DNA of 5,602 nt from DASRBO01 sp035653595. GTDB taxonomy: Bacteria > Actinomycetota > Acidimicrobiia > Acidimicrobiales > JAJPHE01. A program made the translations under genes and the position numbers. The stretch is from positions 1-5,602 of the forward strand of contig DASRBO010000147.1 of the NCBI GenBank assembly GCA_035653595.1, written 5' to 3'. Of the stretch, positions 1 to 5,390 are shown in pieces; the stretch's first letter is position 1, and every line of letters begins with the position of its first letter. Below the pieces are notes generated by a model that made no database searches, had not been told where the DNA came from, and was given only the letters and a program-made list of their open reading frames with translations.

Positions 1-1890
1 TTCTCGTCGTCGAACGTCATCTTCATGGCCGGGTTCCTCGAAGCCATCAAGACGCACAGCCGGTACTACGTCGGTTCCGTGGACCAGAACGCCTACCACA
101 TCGTGGCCTCGGCACTGTACGGCAGCCAGCTGCTGGTGCTCGTGCCCGACGTCGACGACTGCGACTGCTTCCTGATGGTCGGGATGAACCCGGCGGTCAG
201 CGCCATGAACTGGCTGGAGAGCGTCCCCAACGGATGGCGCCGGGTGCTGGCCCGCCGCCGGGCTGGGGCCGAGCTCATCGTCGTGGACCCGCTGCGGACG
301 CCGACGGCGGAACAGGCCGACACCCACCTCGCCATCCGCCCTGGCGGCGACTGGGCCTTCCTCCTCGGCCTCATCAAGGTCATCCTCGAGCAGCGCTGGG
401 AGGACCGGGCGGCCTGCGCCGCCGTGACCGGCTTCGACCACATCCGGGCCCTGGCCGCCGAAGCCGACCTCGACGACCTGGCGGAGAAATGCGATGTCCC
501 GGTGGAGCAGATCGTCGATGTGGCGCGGCGCTTCGCCACCGCCCGTACGGCGATGTGCCTGAGCCACACCGGCGTCGCCCAGAACCGCACGGGCACGATC
601 GGCGAGTGGTTCGCCAATCTGTTGAACGTGGTGACCGGTCGGGTCGACCGCCCCGGCGGGCGCTACTTCGAGCCCGGCTACGTCGACACGGTCAAGATCT
701 TCGAGCTGCTGGCCAAGCCGCTCGAGGGCCGGACCAGGGTCCGCAACCTCCCGGCCGTGGCCGGCAACCACGCCCTGTCGGAACTGCCCGACGAAATCCT
801 CACCCCGGGGCCCGGCCGGATCCGGGCCATGATCATCGACGCCGGCAATCCGGTGGTCTCGGGACCCAACGGTGCCGAACTCGACCGGGCGCTCGGAACT
901 CTGGAACTGCTGGTGGCCGTTGACCTCGTCCAGCGGGAGAGCCACCGCCATGCCCACTGGCTCATCCCCGCCGCCCACTGGCTCGAACGCAACGACCTCA
1001 TGCCGCTCGTGTCCCAGCTCCAGGACCAGCCCTTCGCCCAGTACGGCCGGCGGGCGGTGGCGCCGCCACCCGGCGTTCGGGAGGAGTGGGAGTTCTTCAC
1101 CGAACTCTGCCTCGCCATGGGCGTGCCGCTGTTCGGCTACCGGGGCGTGAACACCTTCATCCGGGCCACCCGTCTCGCGGCCCGGTTGACCGGCCGTCCC
1201 CGGCTCGCCTTCCACGCCGAATGGATCGACGCCCTGCTGGTCACCACCGGCCGCACGGTGCGCTTCAAGCGGCTCAAGGCCGCCCCCCACGGCATCGTCT
1301 ACGGCCGGCGGGAGTTCGGCCAACTGAAGACGAAGGGGCTGCGGACCAGGGACAAGCGGATCTGCTTCGGCTCGCCCGAGCTGCTGGCCGAAGCCCGCCG
1401 CCAGCTGGCCGCCCCGCCGCCGGCGGTTCCCGTCGACTATCCGTTCGTGCTCTCGAACCGCCGCCACCACGACTCCATGAACTCCTGGCTGAACGACCTC
1501 CCCGGCCTCCACCGCCACCGACGCACCAGCGAGGTCGAGATCAACCCCCTCGACGCCGACGCGGCCGGCATCACCACCGGCGACCGGGTCCGGGTGTCGT
1601 CCACCGTCGACGCCGTCGAACTCGACGCCCTCGTCACCGACGCCACCCGGCCCGGCGTCATCGTCATCAGCCACGGCTGGGGTTCGAGAGTGTTCGACCC
1701 CAGAGGTGGCGGCGAACCCCTCGCCTTCGGCGTCAACCGCAACGCTCTCGTCAACGGCATCGACATGGACCCGCTCTCCCAGACGGCCGCCCTCAACACC
1801 GTCGCCGTCCGCGTCGACCTCGTCACCCCCGCAGTTTCGCGGACCACAGCGGCAGTCGAACCGGTCGGGTCTAGGGGATCAACGGTGTAA
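1..1890 (+). CDS. Molybdopterin (Mo-bis-MGD) oxidoreductase catalytic subunit, 5' partial
   Basis: This is the C-terminal 629 codons of a DMSO-reductase-superfamily enzyme, which carries out redox chemistry at a molybdenum bis-MGD cofactor. The substrate cannot be told from this part. The frame is open to the left edge and the first Met (base 25) has no ribosome-binding site and sits inside the conserved domain, so the true start lies upstream with any N-terminal Fe-S motif and the Mo ligand. In visible codons, the molybdopterin domain shows YVGSVDQNAYH near 20-30, the PDVDDCDCFLMVGMNPAVS stretch at about 49-67, VVDPLRT near 94-100, RPGGDW at 113-118 and TGRVDRPGG from 212. The cofactor-binding C-terminal domain (Molydop_binding type) runs from about 482 (FVLSNRRHHDSMNSWLNDLPG) to about 608 (DPLSQTAALNTVAVRV). 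The last seven codons (GSRGSTV) and the TAA stop belong to the left inverted repeat of the downstream IS, so the native C-terminus has been replaced. The catalytic domains look complete up to that point. Confidence 0.9.
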   Translation, partial: FSSSNVIFMAGFLEAIKTHSRYYVGSVDQNAYHIVASALYGSQLLVLVPDVDDCDCFLMVGMNPAVSAMNWLESVPNGWRRVLARRRAGAELIVVDPLRTPTAEQADTHLAIRPGGDWAFLLGLIKVILEQRWEDRAACAAVTGFDHIRALAAEADLDDLAEKCDVPVEQIVDVARRFATARTAMCLSHTGVAQNRTGTIGEWFANLLNVVTGRVDRPGGRYFEPGYVDTVKIFELLAKPLEGRTRVRNLPAVAGNHALSELPDEILTPGPGRIRAMIIDAGNPVVSGPNGAELDRALGTLELLVAVDLVQRESHRHAHWLIPAAHWLERNDLMPLVSQLQDQPFAQYGRRAVAPPPGVREEWEFFTELCLAMGVPLFGYRGVNTFIRATRLAARLTGRPRLAFHAEWIDALLVTTGRTVRFKRLKAAPHGIVYGRREFGQLKTKGLRTRDKRICFGSPELLAEARRQLAAPPPAVPVDYPFVLSNRRHHDSMNSWLNDLPGLHRHRRTSEVEINPLDADAAGITTGDRVRVSSTVDAVELDALVTDATRPGVIVISHGWGSRVFDPRGGGEPLAFGVNRNALVNGIDMDPLSQTAALNTVAVRVDLVTPAVSRTTAAVEPVGSRGSTV

Positions 1891-1900
1891 CTGGCCTGGC
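1867..1900 (+). repeat. Left terminal inverted repeat of the IS256-family element
   Basis: This 34-bp sequence opens GGGTCTAGGGGATCAACGG and continues TGTAA, three variable bases, then GCCTGGC. It matches the reverse complement of the rejoined right end at 30 of 34 positions; the mismatches are at TIR positions 14 and 25-27. The GTGTAA core is typical of IS256-family ends. It carries the TAA stop (1888-1890) of the upstream oxidoreductase. Confidence 0.92.
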
Positions 1901-1932
1901 CTGACAGGCTTGACCCCGGGTGGGGTCTGGCC

Positions 1933-1940
1933 GGGAAGGA
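1933..1940 (+). promoter_or_regulatory. Ribosome-binding site of the transposase
   Basis: GGGAAGGA lies six bases before the GTG at 1947. This decides the start in favour of 1947 over the in-frame GTG at 1920, which lacks a comparable site and would add nine residues. Confidence 0.7.
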
Positions 1941-1946
1941 CAGGCG

Positions 1947-3218
1947 GTGACCGATTCGACGGCGACGGTGGTGCCGGGCACGAGCCCGAAGGAGAAGGAG
2001 ATCGCCCGGGAGCTGATGGAGCGGGCCAAGGCCGAGGGCGTGAACCTGGTCGGCCCGGGCGGCTTGCTGTCCGGCTTGACGAAGACCGTGATCGAGACAG
2101 CCCTCGAGGCCGAGCTCACCGAGGACCTGGGCTATGAGCCGCACGACCCGGCCGGCCGCAACAGCGGGAACTCCCGCAACGGCACCCGGTCCAAGACGGT
2201 CCTGACCGAGGTCGGCCCGGTGGAGATCGACGTGCCCCGGGATCGCAACGGGACGTTCGAACCGAAGATCGTCGGCAAACGGCAACGGCGCATGACCGGG
2301 ATCGACGACCTGATCATCTCGCTGGTGGCCAAGGGGCTGACCACCGGCGAGGTCTCGGCCCACATGGCCGAGGTCTATGGGGCGAACGTGCCCAAGGACA
2401 TGGTGTCGCGTATCACGGATCGGGTCCTCGAGGGCCTGGCCGAATGGCAGAGCAGGCCGCTCGACGCCGTGTACCCCGTGCTCTTCATTGACGCCCTGCA
2501 TGTCAAGATCCGCGACGGCGGAGCGGTGGGCAACCGGCCGATCTACACCGCGGTGGGCGTGACCGTCGACGGCGAACGCGACATCCTCGGGCTCTGGGCC
2601 GGCACGGGCGGCGAAGGAGCGAAGTTTTGGCTTCACGTCCTGACCGAGATCAAGAACCGGGGCGTGGCCGACGTGTGCATCGTGGTCTGCGACGGCCTGA
2701 CCGGCCTGCCCGACGCCATTGGGGCCACCTGGCCCCAGGCCCTCACCCAAACCTGTGTCCTCCATCTGCTCCGCAACTCGTTCCGCTATGCCAGCCGGAA
2801 GCACTGGCCGGCCCTGGCCAAGGACCTCAAGCCGATCTACACGGCAGCCACCGAAGCGGCGGCACTGGAACGCTTCGGGGAGTTCGCCGCGGTCTGGGAG
2901 CACCGTTACCCGGCCATCATCAAGCTGTGGGAAAACGCCTGGGAGGAGTTCACCCCCTTCCTGCGCTTCGACCCGGAAATTCGGACGATTTTGTACACCA
3001 CCAATTCCATAGAGAGCCTCAACGCCCGGTTCCGGCGAGCGGTCCGAGCCCGGGGTCATTTCCCCAACGAGCAAGCGGCACTCAAGTGTCTCTTCCTCAC
3101 CATCATCAGCCTCGACCCAACCGGCGCAGGGCGCCAGCGCTGGACCAACCGCTGGAAGCCAGCACTCAATGCCTTTGCAATCGCATTCCCTGGACGTATA
3201 ATTCCAGCAACGAAGTAG
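1947..3218 (+). CDS. IS256-family transposase
   Basis: This 423-residue DDE (mutator-type) transposase excises and inserts the surrounding IS by acting on its terminal repeats. The catalytic triad can be placed by motif and spacing: D182 in LFIDALHVKIRD, D249 in IVVCDGLTGLPDAI, and E356 in YTTNSIESLN. The gaps of 67 and 107 residues are close to those published for IS256. The family C-x2-H signature is present as C270 and H273 in QTCVLHLLRNS. The N-terminal 150 or so residues carry the usual DNA-binding part, including NSGNSRNGTRSKTVLTEVG and a basic KRQRR. Length is normal, and there is no frameshift or internal stop. GTG at 1947 is chosen because it follows a good ribosome-binding site; GTG at 1920 is the alternative. 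The stop lies 19 bases before the inner edge of the right TIR. The protein looks functional, so it could in principle act in trans on intact copies elsewhere. Confidence 0.95.
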   Translation: MTDSTATVVPGTSPKEKEIARELMERAKAEGVNLVGPGGLLSGLTKTVIETALEAELTEDLGYEPHDPAGRNSGNSRNGTRSKTVLTEVGPVEIDVPRDRNGTFEPKIVGKRQRRMTGIDDLIISLVAKGLTTGEVSAHMAEVYGANVPKDMVSRITDRVLEGLAEWQSRPLDAVYPVLFIDALHVKIRDGGAVGNRPIYTAVGVTVDGERDILGLWAGTGGEGAKFWLHVLTEIKNRGVADVCIVVCDGLTGLPDAIGATWPQALTQTCVLHLLRNSFRYASRKHWPALAKDLKPIYTAATEAAALERFGEFAAVWEHRYPAIIKLWENAWEEFTPFLRFDPEIRTILYTTNSIESLNARFRRAVRARGHFPNEQAALKCLFLTIISLDPTGAGRQRWTNRWKPALNAFAIAFPGRIIPATK

Positions 3219-3237
3219 CCACTGAATAGCTCAATGA

Positions 3238-3259
3238 GCCAGGCTGCTTACACCGTTAA
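3238..3259 (-). repeat. Inner 22 bp of the right terminal inverted repeat (intron 5' exon)
   Basis: The reverse complement begins TTAACGGTGTAA and ends GCCTGGC, matching left TIR positions 13-34 apart from position 14 and positions 25-27. The match stops exactly where the intron's GTGCG begins, and the remaining 12 bp resume at 5309. The same bases supply the intron's binding sites IBS2 (3246-3251) and IBS1 (3253-3259). Confidence 0.92.
3246..3259 (+). other. Intron-binding sites IBS2 and IBS1 in the 5' exon
   Basis: IBS1 is CCGTTAA at 3253-3259 (positions -7 to -1) and is fully complementary to TTAACGG at 3537-3543 in intron domain I. IBS2 is GCTTAC at 3246-3251 and pairs with GTAAGT at 3495-3500 through five Watson-Crick pairs and one G-U pair. 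One unpaired A separates the two sites. The order, spacing and lengths are those expected for group IIA/IIB introns. Pairing was read by eye. Confidence 0.75.
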
Positions 3260-3494
3260 GTGCGTCCAGCAACCCGGGCGCTCGGACATGGGAGGTTGAC
3301 CATGCCGTGATGTAACCGGGTGACAAGCTCAGGATGGCCAGCGGGTGCAAGTCCCGCCCGGGGAGATGCCAGGATCCCCGATAGCTGGCTCCCGGCGTCG
3401 GCTGAGAGGCCGCCGTCGAAGCGGAGCGACAACCTCCTGGAAGGGAGTGCAACTGACCAGTCCGCAGCATGAAGCGAAGCCTGCAGCGTCGTCA

Positions 3495-3500
3495 GTAAGT
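3495..3500 (+). other. Exon-binding site 2 (EBS2)
   Basis: GTAAGT pairs with GCTTAC at 3246-3251 just upstream of IBS1, with one G-U pair at the end. It lies about 40 nt before EBS1 and directly before the GTGA-capped hairpin, as expected for a domain I loop. The match is short, so chance cannot be fully excluded. Confidence 0.6.
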
Positions 3501-3536
3501 CCCCGCGTGAGCGGGCCAAGGGGGAGCCGAGCCGGC

Positions 3537-3543
3537 TTAACGG
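3537..3543 (+). other. Exon-binding site 1 (EBS1)
   Basis: TTAACGG is perfectly complementary, over seven bases, to the last seven bases of the 5' exon (3253-3259). It sits about 280 nt into the intron, where EBS1 normally lies. This pairing sets the 5' splice site and DNA target choice, and here it recognises the conserved core of the IS inverted repeat. Confidence 0.8.
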
Positions 3544-3824
3544 CGGTGAAGGCCATGGACGGCACCTGGGATCCTGGAGCGGGTGCTCAAGAACCTCCCG
3601 GCGTAATGGGCGTGGAATGGTCAGAAGGGCGTCCTGGGAACTGGAGAGAGCCTCCTCGGCCCCGATCTGTGGGATCGGGAGCGCGGCCGTCTATAACCGG
3701 CGACCCCGGGAAGTGGCGGCCAGCCGAGAGGCAGTCGGAGGGGGCCATAGGAGCGTGGACGGCGATGGACAACACAACCCGCCTGAGCAAAGGGCCCCTA
3801 CTTCACCGATGCACAACGATGGTA

Positions 3825-3832
3825 GGGAGGAG
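3825..3832 (+). promoter_or_regulatory. Ribosome-binding site of the intron RT
   Basis: GGGAGGAG lies five bases before the GTG at 3838 and supports that start codon. It falls within domain IV, where RT binding to the intron RNA is known in other group II introns to compete with translation; whether that happens here is inference. Confidence 0.7.
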
Positions 3833-3837
3833 ACCGG

Positions 3838-5190
3838 GTGAGTGCCCTGTCGGCTAGTGCCATCCGCCACACCGAGGGTGTGGACGCGCCTCGAGCCCTC
3901 CAGCGTGTGCTTTACCGCAGTGCCAAGCAGGACCCGAGCCGTCGTTTCCACGCCTTGTACTGCCACGTCGCCCGCAGCGACATCTTGTGGGAGGCGTGGA
4001 TCGACGTCCGTGTGAACCGGGGCGCTCCCGGGGTCGATGGGATGACCATCGACGCCGTGGAGCAGTCCGGGGTGGGTCTGTTCCTCGACGAGATCGCTGC
4101 TGCGCTCCGGACCAAGACGTACCGGCCGGCGCCGCTGCGGCGGGTTCGTATACCCAAGGCCGGGCAGCCGGGCAAGACCCGGCCGCTCGGCATCCCTACC
4201 GTGCGCGATCGCGTGGTCATGGCCGCAGCCCGCCGGGTGTTGGAGCCGGTCTTCGAGGCCGATTTCTCTCCCTGCAGCTTCGGTTTCCGACCCCGCCGTT
4301 CGGCCCACCAGGCCTGTGAGGCCATCCGGGTCGAGGCCAATCGGGGCGCGGACTGGGTACTCGACGCTGATATCTCCGACTGCTTTGGGCAAATCTCGCA
4401 CGAGGCGTTGATGTCGCTCATCGAGCGGCGCGTCTCGGACCGGGACCTGCTCAAGCTGCTCCGGAGTTGGCTTCGAGCTGGGGTCTTGGAGGATGGCGTC
4501 GTGACCGACCCCGTGTCGGGCACGCCGCAGGGCTCACCGATCTCGCCCCTGCTCAGCAACGTGGCCCTCAACCTGCTCGACCAGGAGTGGGCCCGGTCAG
4601 GCCAGAGCTTGGGTGTCCTGGTGCGTTACGCCGACGACCTGGTCGTCCTCTGCGCCAGCCGGCCACGGGTCCTCGAGGCCCGCCGGCGGGTGGAGGCGGT
4701 GCTGGCCCGTCTGGGGCTTCAGCTGAACCCGGACAAGACCCGCACCGTCTGCCTCACCCGGGGCAAAGAGGGCTTCGACTTCTTGGGGTTCCACCATCAC
4801 AAGGTGGAATCCTGGAAGTGGCGAGGTCGGTGGTTCTTGCAACGATGGCCTTCGACGCGGGCGATGCGCTCGGTCCGGACCAAGATCCGCGAGGTCACGG
4901 ACCGGCGCTTCACCGGCGCGCTGATCGGGACGGTGGTCACCCGCCTGAACCGCACCTTGCGGGGATGGCACGCCTACTTCCGCTACGGCAACTCGGCGCG
5001 GAAGTTCGCCACCATCGACAGCTACGTCCACGAACGCCTCGCCATCCTGGCCAGCCGCAAGTACTCGCTCCCCGGACGGAACTGGGGCTCGCGCAGCCGC
5101 TTCAACTACGCGTGGTTCCAGTCCCTCGGGGTGTTTCGGCTCAGCACAGCAGGTGCGGTCCGCCGCGGAACTGCGCATGCCTGGCGGTGA
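3838..5190 (+). CDS. ltrA: Group II intron reverse transcriptase/maturase, endonuclease-less
   Basis: This 450-residue protein binds its intron RNA, helps it splice, and copies it into DNA at new sites. Visible RT blocks in order are: RT0 RGAPGVDG (61-68), RT1 RIPKAGQPGKTRPLGIP with RDRV (104-126), RT2 CSFGFRPRRSAHQA (146-159), the motif A region LDADISDCF with likely catalytic D178, RT4 GTPQGSPISPLLSNV (228-242), and YADD (264-267) with catalytic D266 and D267. LNPDKTR and FDFLGF follow. The maturase/thumb (X) region is recognised by LNRTLRGWHAYFRYGNSARKF and DSYVHERL. The protein ends soon after (GVFRLSTAGAV...AHAWR) with no HNH endonuclease domain, so homing would need a nick or replication-fork primer. 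Length is normal for endonuclease-less maturases. GTG at 3838 is chosen for its ribosome-binding site. The gene looks intact. Confidence 0.95.
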   Translation: MSALSASAIRHTEGVDAPRALQRVLYRSAKQDPSRRFHALYCHVARSDILWEAWIDVRVNRGAPGVDGMTIDAVEQSGVGLFLDEIAAALRTKTYRPAPLRRVRIPKAGQPGKTRPLGIPTVRDRVVMAAARRVLEPVFEADFSPCSFGFRPRRSAHQACEAIRVEANRGADWVLDADISDCFGQISHEALMSLIERRVSDRDLLKLLRSWLRAGVLEDGVVTDPVSGTPQGSPISPLLSNVALNLLDQEWARSGQSLGVLVRYADDLVVLCASRPRVLEARRRVEAVLARLGLQLNPDKTRTVCLTRGKEGFDFLGFHHHKVESWKWRGRWFLQRWPSTRAMRSVRTKIREVTDRRFTGALIGTVVTRLNRTLRGWHAYFRYGNSARKFATIDSYVHERLAILASRKYSLPGRNWGSRSRFNYAWFQSLGVFRLSTAGAVRRGTAHAWR

Positions 5191-5201
5191 ACGGTGTCGG
5201 A

Positions 5202-5234
5202 AAGCCGTGTGCGGGAGAACCGCATGCACGGTTT
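5202..5234 (+). ncRNA. Group II intron domain V (catalytic hairpin)
   Basis: An 8-bp lower helix (5202-5209 with 5227-5234) contains the catalytic triad AGC at 5203-5205, with the conserved G-U pair at G5204. A two-base bulge (TG, 5225-5226) and a 5-bp upper helix (TGCGG with CCGCA) follow. The loop is GAGAA, a GNRA-like GAGA plus one extra A. The hairpin is 33 nt instead of the usual 34. This is the most conserved part of any group II intron and makes the assignment firm. Confidence 0.93.
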
Positions 5235-5237
5235 GAA

Positions 5238-5308
5238 AGGGGGGCGCTGACCGACGGCCGCCATTGCACTTGGTGCGGCAGCGGTACGCAGTCAGCGCCC
5301 TACCTCAC
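5238..5308 (+). ncRNA. Group II intron domain VI with branch point and 3' splice site
   Basis: An 11-bp helix pairs 5241-5251 with 5291-5301 (GGCGCTGAC against GTCAGCGCC at its core). Below it A5302 is unpaired between this helix and a short basal helix (5238-5240 with 5303-5305). A5302 is seven bases from the intron end, the usual place for the branch-point adenosine. The intron ends CTCAC, fitting the AY consensus, and the exon resumes at T5309. A three-base linker separates it from domain V. Confidence 0.9.
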
Positions 5309-5320
5309 TCCCCTAGACCC
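5309..5320 (-). repeat. Outer 12 bp of the right terminal inverted repeat (intron 3' exon)
   Basis: TCCCCTAGACCC is the exact reverse complement of the first 12 bases of the left TIR (1867-1878). Joined to 3238-3259 it completes the 34-bp right end of the IS. It is the true outer boundary of the IS and is cut off from the inner TIR by the intron. Confidence 0.92.
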
Positions 5321-5390
5321 GCGCTGGGGGCGGTGGGGCGGCTCGTAGGGCCGGAAGCGCCCGGTATCTGGGGTTATGCGCCGCGCCGGC

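Larger units (their letters stand above)
3260..3837 (+). ncRNA. Group II intron ribozyme, domains I-III
   Basis: This 578-base stretch has no convincing gene and is structured RNA. It opens with GTGCG. The hairpin GCGGGTGCAAGTCCCGC at 3341-3357 is a common feature of bacterial group II domain I. EBS2 (3495-3500) is followed at once by a small hairpin closed by a GTGA loop (3502-3515), and EBS1 lies at 3537-3543. Purine-rich internal loops such as GGGAACTGGAGAGAG (about 3636-3650) are also typical. I did not assign exact limits for domains I, II and III. Short open frames here are by-products of the GC-rich sequence. Confidence 0.85.
3260..5308 (+). mobile_element. Group II intron with encoded reverse transcriptase/maturase
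   Basis: This is a full-length 2049-nt retroelement that self-splices from RNA and moves by reverse transcription into DNA. The 5' end is the canonical GTGCG. A structured domain I-III region of about 0.55 kb follows, then the RT gene in domain IV, domain V (5202-5234) and domain VI with a bulged A at 5302, ending in AC. Both boundaries are fixed independently by the interrupted IS inverted repeat, which rejoins perfectly when this segment is removed. Recognisable EBS1 and EBS2 pairing argues against subclass IIC, which normally lacks EBS2, and for a IIB-like bacterial intron whose protein lacks an endonuclease. It lies in the same orientation as the transposase and oxidoreductase, so it could splice from their read-through transcript. 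Confidence 0.95.
1867..5320 (+). mobile_element. IS256-family insertion sequence, interrupted by a group II intron in its right TIR
   Basis: The element is bounded by imperfect 34-bp terminal inverted repeats, left 1867-1900 and right 3238-3259 plus 5309-5320, and encodes one IS256-type DDE transposase. Without the inserted intron (3260-5308) it is 1405 bp, a normal size for this family. Both outer ends begin GGGTCTAGGG when read inward. No target-site duplication is visible: the eight bases outside the left end are AACCGGTC and those outside the right end are GCGCTGGG, although IS256 elements normally make 8-9 bp repeats. Because the outermost 12 bp of the right end are separated from the rest of the TIR by 2 kb, the copy is probably unable to transpose in this state. 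Family and boundaries are well supported; the immobility is inferred. Confidence 0.9.

Noticed and set aside
25..27. ATG at base 25 as the start of the oxidoreductase.
   Set aside because: There is no ribosome-binding site, the frame is open to base 1, and the residues before it (FSSSNVIF) continue the family's conserved domain, so the gene is cut by the window edge.
1910..1938. TTGACC at 1910-1915 as the -35 box of a transposase promoter.
   Set aside because: No acceptable -10 element lies at 16-18 bases downstream; the sequence there is GC-rich and overlaps the ribosome-binding site.
1437..3074. A 545-codon open frame on the minus strand.
   Set aside because: It lies opposite the oxidoreductase end and the transposase, crosses the IS boundary, and has the low-complexity Arg/Pro/Gly/His style of antisense frames in GC-rich DNA. 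The plus-strand proteins explain the region.
1875..3263. Shorter IS boundaries with an apparent 6-bp flanking repeat (GTCTAG before 1875, GTCCAG after 3263).
   Set aside because: The similarity is 5 of 6 and of the wrong length for IS256. GTCCAG lies inside the intron, and the real TIR continues outward to 1867 and resumes at 5309-5320 with a perfect 12-bp match.
3345..3857. Open frames of 170 and 74 codons in the intron 5' region.
   Set aside because: They lie in the structured ribozyme domains, which show EBS sites and domain I hairpins, and have no good start signals or recognisable motifs.
4467..5348. A 293-codon plus-strand open frame overlapping the RT and the intron 3' end.
   Set aside because: It overlaps the conserved RT in another frame, runs through domains V and VI and past the splice site, and has no recognisable motif; it is a shadow frame.
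5321..5390. A terminator between the IS and the convergent minus-strand gene.
   Set aside because: Only short GC-rich complementarity (GGGC with GCCC near 5348-5362) is visible, without a T-run on either strand; nothing firm can be called in this 70-base gap.
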